Below are positions 18,120 through 27,335 of a stretch of 64,000 nucleotides of DNA, in pieces. How positions within the stretch are numbered: the first letter of the stretch is position 1; each line of letters begins with the position of its first letter. Source of the DNA: Alcanivorax sp. 24 (GTDB lineage: Bacteria; Pseudomonadota; Gammaproteobacteria; Pseudomonadales; Alcanivoracaceae); contig NZ_SNUA01000012.1 of NCBI RefSeq assembly GCF_004360225.1, positions 19,859 through 83,858 of the forward strand, written 5' to 3'. The notes below the pieces were generated by a model. It was not told the origin of the DNA. It searched no databases and saw only the letters and a list, made by a program, of their open reading frames with translations. A program made the translations under genes and the position numbers.

Positions 18120-18530
18120 TCAGGAGGACACCCAATTTTCCAGGGCCAGATCCGGAACCCGCCGGAACTCACGGAGATTATTGGTCACCAGGGTCACTCC
18201 CAAAGCGAGCGCCTGAGCCGCGATGAGCATATCCAGACTGCCTATTGGCGTGCCTCGCGCCTCCAGGCGCCCACGCACCTGGCCATAGAACTCAATCGCG
18301 TCTTCGCCAAAGGGCATCACTTCAAGGGGAGCGAGGAATTTGCCAAGCGCCTGTTGATTGCGCTTCGAACCACTCTTAGCCACCCCGAATGCCAATTCCG
18401 CGGCGGTAATACTGGACACACCAACGTTACCCGCGCGCAGTGACTCAAAGTGGCGAAAGACCTTCTCGGGCCGCCGATTGATGATGTAAATACAGATATT
18501 GGTGTCCAGCAAATAGCGCAGCCCTTCCAT
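18120..18530 (-). CDS. vapC: VapC-type PIN-domain toxin
   Basis: This 136-residue PIN-domain ribonuclease has Asp9 (LLDTN), Glu45 (AAELAFGV) and the later SLDMLIAAQA aspartate. LVTNNLREF near the C-terminus is typical of VapC toxins active on tRNA or rRNA. It starts 5 bp after the antitoxin stop codon, so the two genes form one unit. The only other PIN toxin here, at 9939, belongs to the distinct FitB branch. Confidence 0.92.
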   Translation of the reverse strand: MEGLRYLLDTNICIYIINRRPEKVFRHFESLRAGNVGVSSITAAELAFGVAKSGSKRNQQALGKFLAPLEVMPFGEDAIEFYGQVRGRLEARGTPIGSLDMLIAAQALALGVTLVTNNLREFRRVPDLALENWVSS

Positions 18531-18535
18531 TGGCC

Positions 18536-18769
18536 TTACTCCATTGACTCTCGATCCTGTGCCGCCGGTTGCTCCCGTTCCATCTGGAAATCCGCGTCAA
18601 ACTCCTCGAGAGCCTCGCGCATGATGTCCCAAGGGCGTTCCACCGGCAGCAATAACACACCATTACCAAAACGCCGGGCGATCACTTCCGTCCCTTCGAA
18701 GCGCAGGTCCTTGGGCAGCCGCACCGCCTGACTGCGGCCGGACATGAAAATTTTAGCGAACTGGGTCAT
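18536..18769 (-). CDS. vapB: VapB-type antitoxin (AbrB/SpoVT fold)
   Basis: This 77-residue protein has the swapped-hairpin AbrB domain of VapB antitoxins: [20 protein letters not shown] at 5-24, then [15 protein letters not shown]. The acidic C-terminal tail ([15 protein letters not shown]) would neutralise the toxin. A strong ribosome-binding site, GGAGGG, precedes the ATG. Promoter and palindromic operator lie just upstream. Confidence 0.92.
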   Translation of the reverse strand: MTQFAKIFMSGRSQAVRLPKDLRFEGTEVIARRFGNGVLLLPVERPWDIMREALEEFDADFQMEREQPAAQDRESME

Positions 18770-18804
18770 GACAAACCCTCCGAAGAACCCTGATACATAC
18801 CGTC

Positions 18805-18833
18805 GATATATATCACCTGGGACACGGCGTCAA
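18805..18833 (-). promoter_or_regulatory. vapBC promoter with palindrome over the -10
   Basis: On the minus strand a -35 TTGACG (18833-18828) is followed, after 17 bp, by -10 TATATC (18810-18805). The -10 lies within the perfect 10-bp palindrome GATATATATC (18805-18814), a plausible VapBC autoregulatory operator. Both motifs are read directly; their use is inferred. Confidence 0.65.
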
Positions 18834-18841
18834 GACCGTCA

Positions 18842-20455
18842 CTATCCACTATCGCCCACCGGCGCCGCCCAGACGCTGTCCGCTGGCCCCTGCCTCACCC
18901 GTCGGGCGGTGCGTTTCGCCGCCAGCATCAACAGTACCGCCACGATCAGCGCCGTCCCTTCCACCGCCAGTGTCGCCGGGGAGAGATGCAGCCAGGGCGG
19001 CAGGGACGGCAGTAGCAGCGCCAGCAACCCGGTCAGCGGAATCGTCAGGGTGGCGAGCGCCGAGAACCACAACAGTTCCACCACCGCGCGGGCGGCGCCG
19101 CGCCAGAACGCCCAGGCCACACAGCCCAGGAACACGATGTAATAGGCGCCGAGGTACCAGGCCGTGGTGGCCCCCGTTCCCGCGCTCACCCATTTTCCCG
19201 TCACCATGGCGGCGGAGACCCCCGCCACACAGCCCCAGCAGACGCCGACGGTGGCCGCCGCCATCAGTTCGGTGGTGCGGCGCTGGGATACCGGTGCCTC
19301 GTTGCGGCGCTGCTTGCGGCGCCGCGTCTCCACCCATAGCAAATTGCCGGTATAGAACAGAAAGGCCCCACCCAGCCCCATCAGCACATAGACCCAGCGC
19401 ATCAACGAGCCGCCGAAGTTACCGAAGTGCAAACTGAAGAAGGTGGTGATGATATCCACCCAGGGATCCTCATGCCCGGGCATGTAATCGGTGTCGGTGA
19501 TCTCGCCGGTGTAGGGATTCATGACGACGAATCCCCGGTCCGCGCCGCGCACCATGTGCGCCGGATTTTCACCGGCGATACGTACCGAGGCCCGCGGCCC
19601 GAGCACGTCGGAGTACATCATTTCCCGGGGTTCGAAGTCAGGGTCATAATCCCGCACCGTGGCCAACAGTGTTTCCGGTGCCACCAGATTATCCACCTCC
19701 CGGGGAACACCATCGACAGAGGGCGCTGGCCGCGAAAACAGCGGCCGATCACCATACGCCACCTTGCCCAGGCCGTCGTAAATCTGGTCATGAAAGGCGA
19801 ACACGATGACCGTCAGCCCGATGATCAGATGGAACGGCAGGCTGGTGATGCCCACCACGTTATGCGCATCAAGCCAGAACCGTTTGCGGTTCTTGCCCGG
19901 CCGCAGGGCGAAGAAATCCTTGATCAGGGTGGGCAGCAACACGATCACGCCGGACACCAGGGCCAAGACATAGAGCACGCAGGCCACGCCCATGACATAA
20001 ACGCCGAAGTAGTGGTGTCCCTGTCCGGGAATGCCGCCAGTCTGGTGCAGCAAATCAATCAGCTCGGCCATGGCCGACGGCTGATAGGACTCCGTGCGCA
20101 GAGTGCCGTTGTCGTCCAGCGAGGCCCGCCCGGTGACGCCGGGAAGATGCCGCCCGCCCTGTTGCTGCCAGGTCAGTGGCACGGGGGCATTCTCGCTTTG
20201 CCGCACATGCAACGTGAAACCCCGTGCCGCGTCCGGATCGGTTCGCAACACCGCGCCAATCAGCTCCGGCCAACGTTGCGGGCCGGCCCATTGCCATTCA
20301 CCCTGCTCCGCCATGGGCGGCGATGCCCAGCGATCCAGTTGCTCCTTGAACATGGTCAAGGCGCCGGCGTAAAAGCCGATGAACAGCATCATGCCGGCGA
20401 TCAGTCCGGTCCAGGTGTGCAGCGTCTTGTAGGTCCGTATCACATCGCTACGCAT
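18842..20455 (-). CDS. PepSY-associated membrane protein (iron-uptake accessory)
   Basis: This 537-residue inner-membrane protein has the PepSY_TM layout. A first membrane segment near 15-35 (HTWTGLIAGMMLFIGFYAGA) precedes a periplasmic region, later membrane segments near 150-175 and 195-220, and a hydrophobic C-terminal third with several helices. The PiuB-like family accompanies TonB siderophore receptors and is thought to reduce or release ferric-siderophore iron. It is the distal gene of the receptor operon, one base after the preceding small gene. Confidence 0.85.
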   Translation of the reverse strand: MRSDVIRTYKTLHTWTGLIAGMMLFIGFYAGALTMFKEQLDRWASPPMAEQGEWQWAGPQRWPELIGAVLRTDPDAARGFTLHVRQSENAPVPLTWQQQGGRHLPGVTGRASLDDNGTLRTESYQPSAMAELIDLLHQTGGIPGQGHHYFGVYVMGVACVLYVLALVSGVIVLLPTLIKDFFALRPGKNRKRFWLDAHNVVGITSLPFHLIIGLTVIVFAFHDQIYDGLGKVAYGDRPLFSRPAPSVDGVPREVDNLVAPETLLATVRDYDPDFEPREMMYSDVLGPRASVRIAGENPAHMVRGADRGFVVMNPYTGEITDTDYMPGHEDPWVDIITTFFSLHFGNFGGSLMRWVYVLMGLGGAFLFYTGNLLWVETRRRKQRRNEAPVSQRRTTELMAAATVGVCWGCVAGVSAAMVTGKWVSAGTGATTAWYLGAYYIVFLGCVAWAFWRGAARAVVELLWFSALATLTIPLTGLLALLLPSLPPWLHLSPATLAVEGTALIVAVLLMLAAKRTARRVRQGPADSVWAAPVGDSG

Positions 20456-20456
20456 A

Positions 20457-20762
20457 TCAACCGCCTTCCAGGATCAAACGCGCCACCAGCAACGCGGAAA
20501 AGGCCGCCACATTGGCGGCGCCCAGCCACAGCCACGCACGCAAGCCGGTGCGAAACAGATAGACGAAGGCAAACACCGCCATCCAGATCACCGGCACCAG
20601 CCACATATTGAATTGCACTTTGTTGGGCGCCTCGATGCCGCCCGGCCCGAGCCAGGCGAACAGCCCCATCAGCGCCAGCGCCAGGCTGAACCCCAGCACA
20701 CAACCGGCCAGGGTCTTGCTCCACCAGTGTGGTTGAATCGGCGGTCGTTTCGGCTTGGCCAT
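20457..20762 (-). CDS. Small membrane protein (DUF3649-like), iron-uptake operon
   Basis: This 101-residue protein has a basic N-terminus (MAKPKRPPIQPHWW) and three predicted membrane segments. It fits the small DUF3649-type proteins between TonB receptor and PepSY genes in Pseudomonas and Acinetobacter iron loci. The ATG at 20762 overlaps the stop of the preceding gene (TGATG). A longer open frame to 21008 runs through that gene and is rejected. The function is unknown beyond the iron-uptake association. Confidence 0.7.
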   Translation of the reverse strand: MAKPKRPPIQPHWWSKTLAGCVLGFSLALALMGLFAWLGPGGIEAPNKVQFNMWLVPVIWMAVFAFVYLFRTGLRAWLWLGAANVAAFSALLVARLILEGG

Positions 20763-21022
20763 CAGGCACGCCCCTCCTTGAGCAGTGACAACAACGGCAG
20801 AGTGCCGAGCAGCAGCATCAACAGAGTCAAGGCGGCGAAGAAGCCCGCCTTGGCGTCCAGCACCATCATCCAGGCGGGCCAGGACAGCAGCAACAGCGCC
20901 CAGGACAACACCCGCCACACAACGCCGGTCAACGGCCGGGCCAGCCAACGCTGATTCGGCGAGCGCAGATACAACAAGGCCACCGCGAGCAGACTCAACA
21001 CCATGCAACCGAACACTCCCAT
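20762..21022 (-). CDS. Small membrane protein (DUF3325-like), iron-uptake operon
   Basis: This 86-residue, almost wholly hydrophobic protein has about three helices (CMVLSLLAVALLYL, VLSWALLLLSWPAWMMVL, AALTLLMLLLGTLPLLSLL). Size, composition and place directly after the TonB receptor gene match DUF3325 proteins of siderophore-uptake operons. It begins 27 bp after the receptor stop codon and overlaps the next gene. The family call rests on layout rather than strong motifs. Confidence 0.7.
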   Translation of the reverse strand: MGVFGCMVLSLLAVALLYLRSPNQRWLARPLTGVVWRVLSWALLLLSWPAWMMVLDAKAGFFAALTLLMLLLGTLPLLSLLKEGRA

Positions 21023-21048
21023 TTCCCTGACTCCCCGATCTCTTCGAC

Positions 21049-23538
21049 TTACCAGCGGTATTTGACGCTGGCGGTGATGTTACGGGCGGAACCGTAGGAG
21101 CAGCCGAAGGAATTACAATAAGAGAGGAATTCCTCGTCCTTGAGATTGCGCCCGATCAGGGCCAGCTCCACGCCACGCCAGCCGATGGCACCCATGTCAT
21201 AACGAATAGAAGCGTCGTACAAGGTATAACTGTCCACACTGTAGAGGTTTTCCGCATCGCCGTAGACCCGGTCCATATAACGGGCGCCAACGCCAATACC
21301 AAGACCAGCCAGTAGCCCCTGCCGCCATTTGTAGTCGACCCAGAGGCTGGCCATGTTATGTGGGGTATAGGTCTTCTCGTTACCGTCGACGTCGGCGTCG
21401 GAATCATCCACCTCGGTATCCAGCAACGTATAGCTGGCGATCACACTGGCGCCTTGCCGTTGCCACATTTTCGCTTCCAGTTCGACCCCTCGGGTTCGGG
21501 TTTCGCCGGTTTGACGCTGACAGGACTGGTCGGACAAACAAGCCGCGCCAGCCGGAGGGTTGGCGTCGCTCACCGCGAGATTGGTTTGGCGCAAGTCGAA
21601 AGCTGCCAGGGTCACCAGACTATTGCTGCGCGGCGGTTGGTATTTAACACCGACTTCATATTGTTTGCCTTCGGAGGGGTCAAAGGCGGAACCCGAAGAG
21701 TCGAAGCCCGTCAGCGGCTCAAAAGACGTGGCGTAACTCGCGTACGGCGCCAGCCCGTTCTCAAACTCGTATACGCCACCGACCCGCCAGGTCAGGGCAT
21801 GATCGTCAGTATCATCGCTATCGTCATTGCTCGCCGACGCTTTGTCATAGGTGGTGTTATCGTAAAAGTCCTGACGCAGACCGGCGGTGAAGTGCCAGTT
21901 ACCGATGGAAATCAGGTCCTGGAGATACAGGCCGGTTTGGCGTTCGCTGACGTCATAATCACTTTGCGTTCTCATGTTGTCGCCAAAACCAGCGGCACCG
22001 CCGTACACCGGATCGAATACATTGATGTCGGAAATAGTGGCGGTCACGCCGTAGCGGGCATGGGTCCAATCGGTATGCAGATAATCGACGCCGAAGATCA
22101 GGTTGTGACGGCCAACACCACTGTCGAAGTCAGCGATGAATTGGTTATCGACGGCATAGCTGTCCAGGTCCCCCACGCCTTTGACTCCGCGCCGGGCGAT
22201 GTTGCCATCGTCGTCCTTCCACCCTCCGTTGGTAAAAGTCGCGGACACCACTGTCTTGAACAGACTTTCCACATGGTTGTACTTGGCATTCTGGCGGAAC
22301 GCCCAGACCTCATTGAAACGGTGGTTGAAGTCATAACCCACCGCCCACTGCTCTCTGTCATAGACGTTCCAATCCGGCTCACCGAGGAAAGTATCGCGAT
22401 CGATATAGCCTCTATCGGTACGGTATTTTAGCCCTCTCAACGGCAGAAACTGGTAGGTGGAACCACCGTCATCCTTTTGATAGTAGCTAAGGAAGGTGAT
22501 ATCGGTGTTATCGGAAATAAACCAGGTTGCGCTCGGGGCGATATAGGTCCGGCTCAGGTCGGTTTCATCCACCTGCGAATCGCCGTCGTTGTAGGAACCA
22601 ACAATACGCCCCAGCCAACGGCCGTCCTTGTCCAATGTCGCCCCCAGATCGAAAGTGCCCTCGGTCTGATTGAAACTGCCGCGGGAGACGGTCACTTCGT
22701 TCTGGTGATCAAAAGAGGGCCGCTTCGCCACCATGTTGACCAGACCACCAGGGGCCACCTGACCGTAAAGCACCGCTGCGGGCCCTTTCAGAATCTCCAC
22801 CCTTTCCAGGCCGTAAGCATCAACTTGTGGCGTGGTCCACTGCCCGCCCTTGGGCATTCGCAGGCCGTCCAAGTACATGTTGCTGGACCAACTGCTGGCA
22901 TCGAAGCCGCGAATGGTGATGTCGTCCACACGGCTGTCGATACCCTGCAGCTCGGTGCTGACGCCGGCGGTATAACGCACCGCGTCCATCACACTATCGG
23001 CGCCACGGTCTTTCATTTCCTGGCGGGTCACCACGGAAATGGATTGAGGCACTTCCAGCACCGCCGCATCGGTCTTGGTACCGGACGCCGAATGGGTAGC
23101 GATGTACCCCATGCTTGCCGCTCCCCAGGCGTACTCCTCCATTGGCGTGTCCGCGGTGACCTCCACCGCCTCGATCCGGTGGGGTTCGCCCTGGCGTCCT
23201 ACTTCCACACCGCTTTCAGTGAAGGTGTAGGTGAGATCGGAACCGGAAAGCAGTGTGCGCAACACCTGGTCAAACGACATGGTGCCATTGACGGCATTGC
23301 CGACCTCGCTCTCGACGCCGGCGGTATAGTGGATCTGGATGCCGGTCTGGCGGGACAGCGCGGCCAGGGAGGGACCCAGCTTTTGCGCCGGCAGCGCGAT
23401 CCGTACCCGCTGGTGCTGATGATGGTAGGAAGGTTCAGAGGTTTGCGCCGATACGGCGCTGGCAACCAGGCCGAGACAGCCGGCAAAAGACAACATGACG
23501 GCGCCGCGAGTGGCCGCCGTGGAACGCCAGATACGCAT
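21049..23538 (-). CDS. TonB-dependent siderophore receptor with STN signalling domain
   Basis: This 829-residue outer-membrane receptor starts with a signal peptide ending near VASAVSAQ. A secretin/TonB short N-terminal domain (about 45-110; LGPSLAALSRQTGIQIHY) follows. The plug has VEVTAD, PQSISVV and LYGQVAPGGLVNMV, and a 22-strand barrel ends in the aromatic residue of VKYRW. The STN domain normally signals to an anti-sigma factor, but no sigma/anti-sigma pair lies nearby. CLSDQSC is an unusual cysteine pair in a barrel loop. It is the first gene of the iron operon. Confidence 0.93.
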   Translation of the reverse strand: MRIWRSTAATRGAVMLSFAGCLGLVASAVSAQTSEPSYHHQHQRVRIALPAQKLGPSLAALSRQTGIQIHYTAGVESEVGNAVNGTMSFDQVLRTLLSGSDLTYTFTESGVEVGRQGEPHRIEAVEVTADTPMEEYAWGAASMGYIATHSASGTKTDAAVLEVPQSISVVTRQEMKDRGADSVMDAVRYTAGVSTELQGIDSRVDDITIRGFDASSWSSNMYLDGLRMPKGGQWTTPQVDAYGLERVEILKGPAAVLYGQVAPGGLVNMVAKRPSFDHQNEVTVSRGSFNQTEGTFDLGATLDKDGRWLGRIVGSYNDGDSQVDETDLSRTYIAPSATWFISDNTDITFLSYYQKDDGGSTYQFLPLRGLKYRTDRGYIDRDTFLGEPDWNVYDREQWAVGYDFNHRFNEVWAFRQNAKYNHVESLFKTVVSATFTNGGWKDDDGNIARRGVKGVGDLDSYAVDNQFIADFDSGVGRHNLIFGVDYLHTDWTHARYGVTATISDINVFDPVYGGAAGFGDNMRTQSDYDVSERQTGLYLQDLISIGNWHFTAGLRQDFYDNTTYDKASASNDDSDDTDDHALTWRVGGVYEFENGLAPYASYATSFEPLTGFDSSGSAFDPSEGKQYEVGVKYQPPRSNSLVTLAAFDLRQTNLAVSDANPPAGAACLSDQSCQRQTGETRTRGVELEAKMWQRQGASVIASYTLLDTEVDDSDADVDGNEKTYTPHNMASLWVDYKWRQGLLAGLGIGVGARYMDRVYGDAENLYSVDSYTLYDASIRYDMGAIGWRGVELALIGRNLKDEEFLSYCNSFGCSYGSARNITASVKYRW

Positions 23539-23575
23539 TGGTGTGTCCTGAGATCAATCTGGAAGAATTATTAAC

Positions 23576-23622
23576 GGTTGATAATAATTCTCAATTGTAT
23601 AGATAGTATTGATTCTCATCAA
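23576..23622. promoter_or_regulatory. Putative Fur-binding region upstream of the TonB receptor
   Basis: Two Fur-like AT-rich stretches lie 38-85 bases before the receptor start: GATAATAATTCTCAATT from about 23580, and TTGATTCTCATCAA, whose reverse reads as GATGAGAATCAA. Each matches the GATAAT-type consensus only partly. The receptor context makes iron control likely. Confidence 0.6.
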
Positions 23623-23696
23623 CAACAAAGGCGATACAGGGCGATATGAAAGGACATGCGGCATCGCGGCTGACGAGCCGCGATGCGCGCTTTCGA

Positions 23697-24617
23697 TCAG
23701 CCCTGACGCATGCGCAGAGTCACCAGGACGGTTTCCAGTCGCGGTACTGGAACGTTCAGGCGATGGGCAATCGCCACGACGTTACCCAGAATAGCGTCCA
23801 ACTCGATCGGACGATCATTGAGATAATCCAGCGCCATGCTGTTTTTATAGGCCGGCATTTTTCGGGTGCCGGCGATATTGCTGTCAGGCAGATGCGGCGG
23901 CAACGGGTGGCCGTCGGCTTCCGCCACCGCCATCACTTCCGCCATCAGATCGCGGATCAGTTGTTCCCCGCCCGGGGTGTCCAGGATAGTGTAGGTGTCG
24001 GCCCCGTTGGCCAGCACCGACAGCGGGTTGAAGGGCGTGTTCCAGACGCACTTGAGCCAGCGTTCTCCCACTACCTGTTCGGTGAGTTTGATGTCAATGC
24101 CGCCTTCCACGAACAGATCCCGCAGCCGCGAACAGTGTTCGTCGATACCTTCCGGGAAACGTCCCATGACCAGGCGGCCGTAGGCGTTGTGTTTGATCTG
24201 GCCCGGCGCCACCCGGCTGACCGCGATAAATGCCAGACAGCTGATGATCGGGTTGTTGGGGAAGGCTTCCGCCAATTCCCGCTCGATATCCAGGCCGTTC
24301 TGGATCAGCACGATACCAGTGCCCTCCCCCAGCCATGGGCGGATCAGCGCGGCGCGGTCCGAGTTCGGCAGCACCTTGGTGGCGAGAATCACATAGTCCG
24401 GCTTGCTGTCGGCCTGGTCGCCGTCCCGATACAGATGATCCGGCCGCCAGGAAATATCACCCAGCGGACTCTCGAACTGAAAACCACCGTCGCGGATAGC
24501 CTCGTACTCGGAACGCACCACGGCGCTTACCGTACAGCCAGCGCGCTTGAGAATGGCGCCGTAGAAGCTGCCAATGGCGCCAGCACCGATGATCAGAACA
24601 TGGGGTTGTTGACTCAT
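23697..24617 (-). CDS. 2-dehydropantoate 2-reductase-family protein (PanE/ApbA-like)
   Basis: This 306-residue Rossmann protein begins IIGAGAIGSFYGAILKRAG, the PanE nucleotide-binding motif. It has LATKV (99-103) and the C-terminal ketopantoate-reductase helical domain with ERWLKCVWNTPFNPLS, where the catalytic lysine (K in WLKCVWN) is kept. It reduces a 2-oxo acid with NADPH. Placement after an MFS exporter, with one-base overlap (TAATG), suggests a role other than routine pantothenate synthesis; the true substrate is uncertain. Confidence 0.82.
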   Translation of the reverse strand: MSQQPHVLIIGAGAIGSFYGAILKRAGCTVSAVVRSEYEAIRDGGFQFESPLGDISWRPDHLYRDGDQADSKPDYVILATKVLPNSDRAALIRPWLGEGTGIVLIQNGLDIERELAEAFPNNPIISCLAFIAVSRVAPGQIKHNAYGRLVMGRFPEGIDEHCSRLRDLFVEGGIDIKLTEQVVGERWLKCVWNTPFNPLSVLANGADTYTILDTPGGEQLIRDLMAEVMAVAEADGHPLPPHLPDSNIAGTRKMPAYKNSMALDYLNDRPIELDAILGNVVAIAHRLNVPVPRLETVLVTLRMRQG

Positions 24618-26056
24618 TATGAGGTCTCCGTGCGTTTAAGGCGCTGTCCACGCGACATTCGCGCGAGCGGCCACAGCGCCAGAATGAACAGCGACGCCGT
24701 AATCAAAAAAGCGTCGTCAAAACCGACCTCGAAAGCGTGGGGATGGCCCGCTTCCGGGTGAGCATGCCAGTGACGGTCACTGAAAAATTGTACGCAGATG
24801 GCACTCAGGTTCACGCCCAGAGCGCCACCAATCTGGCGGGCGAAGTTCACCACCCCGGATCCCTGCGGGATCATTTCCGGCGGCAGCAATGCCAGCGATC
24901 CGGTATTCACCGGCGGCATCATCAATCCCAGCGCCACTCGTCCCAGGGCGACCCAGAGCATCAGCCAGACCATGCCGGTGCCGATATCCGCCGCCCGCAA
25001 ACACAACAGACTCAGCGGCATCAACAGCAGCCCGCCGCCAATCATCACCGCGCCTGGCAGGCGGTCGGAAAGATGGCCGGACACAGGGAAGATAACCGCC
25101 ATGGCGATGCCGGCGGGGATCAATATAAAGCCCGCGTCCGTGGCCGTCATGCCCTGTACCTGCTGAAAGTACAACGGCATTAAATAGGTGGAGCCGAATA
25201 CACCCGCTCCCATCACCATGGCAACAAAAAAACCACCGGCGAAACCGGGATAACGAAACACCCTCGGATCGAACAACGGATAAGGGTGGCGAAACTGCCA
25301 GGCGGCGAATGCCCCCATGAGCAGCGGACCACCGAACAAGGCGGTAAGCAATAGCGGATCATCCAGGCCACGCCGGGCCAATCCCGCCAATGCCCACAAC
25401 AACGCGGTCAAGCCGCCGCCGAGCAGGATCATGCCCAACCAGTCCAGGCGGTGGTTACGAGCGTGAGCGGTGCCGGGCAAAAAACGCGATGCCATGAATA
25501 GCGCCAGCAGACAGCTGGGCAGCACGGCGAAGAACACCGCCCGCCAAGACAACGTGTCCACCAGGATACCGCCAAGCGCCGGCGCCACCGCCGGTCCCAG
25601 GACCACGCCCATGCCATAGATACCCATGGCCTGCCCTCGCTTGTTCCAGGGAAATACCTGGAAGATGGTGACCAGGGCATGAGGTTGAATCAGGCCGGCC
25701 ATGACGCCCTGCACCGCCCGAACCGCCACCAGGACCTCGAAGTTCTGACTGAACCCACCCATCACCGACGCCACGATAAAGATCGTCATGGCACACAGGA
25801 AGGTACGGCGAGAACCGAAACGCGCCAGGCACCAGGCGTTCACCAACATACCGACGGTCATGGCGGCCAGAAACCCGGTGGACAACCAGTGCACCTGATC
25901 CTGGCCGAGATGAAATTCACCCATGATCGCCGGCACCGCCACATTGATGATGGTGGAGGTCAACACCATGGACAAGGTGCCCAGCATCACGGTGGCAGTG
26001 GCCAGCCAGCGATAGCGGGGACCATGACGTTCGAAAAGCTGTTCTATCGTGGGCAT
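24617..26056 (-). CDS. MFS transporter, DHA2 (14-helix) drug-export type
   Basis: This major-facilitator protein has 479 residues from the start at 26056 (MPTIEQLFERHG). The pattern of hydrophobic segments fits 14 helices. LSTGFLAAMTVGMLVNAW and RFGSRRTF give the loop 2-3 signature, and QGVMAGLIQPHALV and GMGVVLGPAVAPALGG (motif C) are typical of proton antiporters. A frame to 26107 runs into a REPIN and is rejected. It probably exports toxic compounds; no membrane-fusion partner is adjacent. Confidence 0.88.
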   Translation of the reverse strand: MPTIEQLFERHGPRYRWLATATVMLGTLSMVLTSTIINVAVPAIMGEFHLGQDQVHWLSTGFLAAMTVGMLVNAWCLARFGSRRTFLCAMTIFIVASVMGGFSQNFEVLVAVRAVQGVMAGLIQPHALVTIFQVFPWNKRGQAMGIYGMGVVLGPAVAPALGGILVDTLSWRAVFFAVLPSCLLALFMASRFLPGTAHARNHRLDWLGMILLGGGLTALLWALAGLARRGLDDPLLLTALFGGPLLMGAFAAWQFRHPYPLFDPRVFRYPGFAGGFFVAMVMGAGVFGSTYLMPLYFQQVQGMTATDAGFILIPAGIAMAVIFPVSGHLSDRLPGAVMIGGGLLLMPLSLLCLRAADIGTGMVWLMLWVALGRVALGLMMPPVNTGSLALLPPEMIPQGSGVVNFARQIGGALGVNLSAICVQFFSDRHWHAHPEAGHPHAFEVGFDDAFLITASLFILALWPLARMSRGQRLKRTETS

Positions 26057-26061
26057 AAATC

Positions 26062-26168
26062 CGCTTGCACGCTTACACATCGATTCGCTGGCAAGCCAGC
26101 TTCCCACAGCTGCTCCGTAGCCGCCTCCGTGGGAAGCGAGCCGGGCGTCGCTCCGCTTGCTCGCGAAT
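26062..26168. repeat. REPIN with adjoining short-word remnant
   Basis: The hairpin 26083-26168 runs from ATTCGCTGGCAAGCCAGCTT to CGAGCCGGGCGTCGCTCCGC then TTGCTCGCGAAT. Just before it, at about 26062-26078, are two words of the element-A type (CGCTTGCA, CGCTTACA). The unit lies between the MFS start and the CurA-like stop, both minus strand. Confidence 0.75.
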
Positions 26169-26204
26169 ACAGCCTGATGTGTTTGCGTGGCAGCAACTCC
26201 GCTA

Positions 26205-27233
26205 TCAGCGGGTCGGGTCTTCTCCCACCTGAATCAGCAACTTGCCACGGTTCTTGCCCTGCAGCAGGCCCTGGAACGCGGATACCGTGTTTTCCAGGCC
26301 CTCAACCACATCCTCCTGGTACTTCACTTTGCCTTCGCGGATCCAGGCGCTCATGTCGCGCTGGAAGTCAGCCGCGCGGTGGATGTAATCGAACTGAATG
26401 AAGCCTTTGAGCAGCAGCCGCTTGACCAGAATCTTGCCCATGAACGCGGGTAGGCGATCCGGCCCCGGCGGCAGGCCGGTGTCGTTGTAGTGGGCGATCC
26501 GACCACAGACCGGGATCCGGGCGAAATCATTGACCAGTCCCATTACCGCGTCGAACACCTTGCCACCTACGTTTTCAAAATAAACATCGATGCCATTGGG
26601 GCAGGCTTCGGCCAGCTGTTTCTCGAAGTCATCGTCCTTGTAGTTGACGCAGGCATCGAAGCCGTAGGCTTCCACCACCTGGCGGCACTTGTCCTCGGCG
26701 CCGGCCACGCCGACCACGCGGCATCCTTTCATTTTGGCGATCTGACCAACCACCTGTCCCACCGCGCCGGCGGCGGCGGACACCACCACGGTCTCGCCTT
26801 TTTGCGGCTTGCCAATCTCTTCCAGGCCGGCGTAAGCGGTAAACCCGGGCATGCCGAGCACACCCACGGCGGTGCTGATGGGGGCCTGCGCCGGATCCAG
26901 CTTGCGCAGCGCCTTGCCCTGCTCCAGGGAATACTCCTGCCAGCCGCCACGGCCGAGCACATAATCCCCCGGTTTGAAATCCGGGTGGCGGGATTCCACC
27001 ACCTGCCCCACGGTGCCGCCTTCCATCACCGCGCCTTCCTCGACGCTGGCGGCATAGGATTTAGCCGCGCTCATCCGGCCTCGCATGTACGGGTCCAGGG
27101 ACAGATAGATAGTACGTACCAGCACCTGGCCATCACCGCATTCCGGCACGGTGCCTTCCTGCAGGACCAGGTTGGATTCGTCCGGCATGCCTTCCGGACG
27201 CTTGGCGAGAATGATCTGTCGATTCACGGTCAT
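26205..27233 (-). CDS. curA: NADPH-dependent alkenal/one reductase, CurA/LTB4DH-like
   Basis: This 342-residue zinc-free medium-chain reductase begins NRQIILAKRPEGMP and has LSLDPYMRGRM (about 46-56). Both are typical of the CurA/leukotriene-B4 dehydrogenase branch. The nucleotide loop is VVVSAAAGAVGQVVGQIAKM near 155, and YFENVGG follows near 220. The enzyme reduces alpha,beta-unsaturated ketones or aldehydes with NADPH. It is transcribed alone; an AT-rich short-word element separates it from the next operon. Confidence 0.9.
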   Translation of the reverse strand: MTVNRQIILAKRPEGMPDESNLVLQEGTVPECGDGQVLVRTIYLSLDPYMRGRMSAAKSYAASVEEGAVMEGGTVGQVVESRHPDFKPGDYVLGRGGWQEYSLEQGKALRKLDPAQAPISTAVGVLGMPGFTAYAGLEEIGKPQKGETVVVSAAAGAVGQVVGQIAKMKGCRVVGVAGAEDKCRQVVEAYGFDACVNYKDDDFEKQLAEACPNGIDVYFENVGGKVFDAVMGLVNDFARIPVCGRIAHYNDTGLPPGPDRLPAFMGKILVKRLLLKGFIQFDYIHRAADFQRDMSAWIREGKVKYQEDVVEGLENTVSAFQGLLQGKNRGKLLIQVGEDPTR

Positions 27234-27265
27234 ACAAACTCTCCCGAATTTTATTATTTAATCAA

Positions 27266-27334
27266 TTGATAGTGGATAGGTAACGACCTGTCTTTTTTCT
27301 TTCTCTGTTAACTGTTCACTATTAACTATTAACC
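27266..27334. repeat. AT-rich short-word repeat element D
   Basis: The left end holds two related 7-mers, TTGATAG and TGGATAG (27266-27279). After a core of about 28 bp the right end (about 27307-27334), read on the minus strand, divides into TTAATAG, TTAATAG, TGAACAG and TTAACAG. It therefore has inverted terminal 7-mer blocks, the layout of elements A-C, with different base content. Confidence 0.55.
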
Positions 27335-27335
27335 G

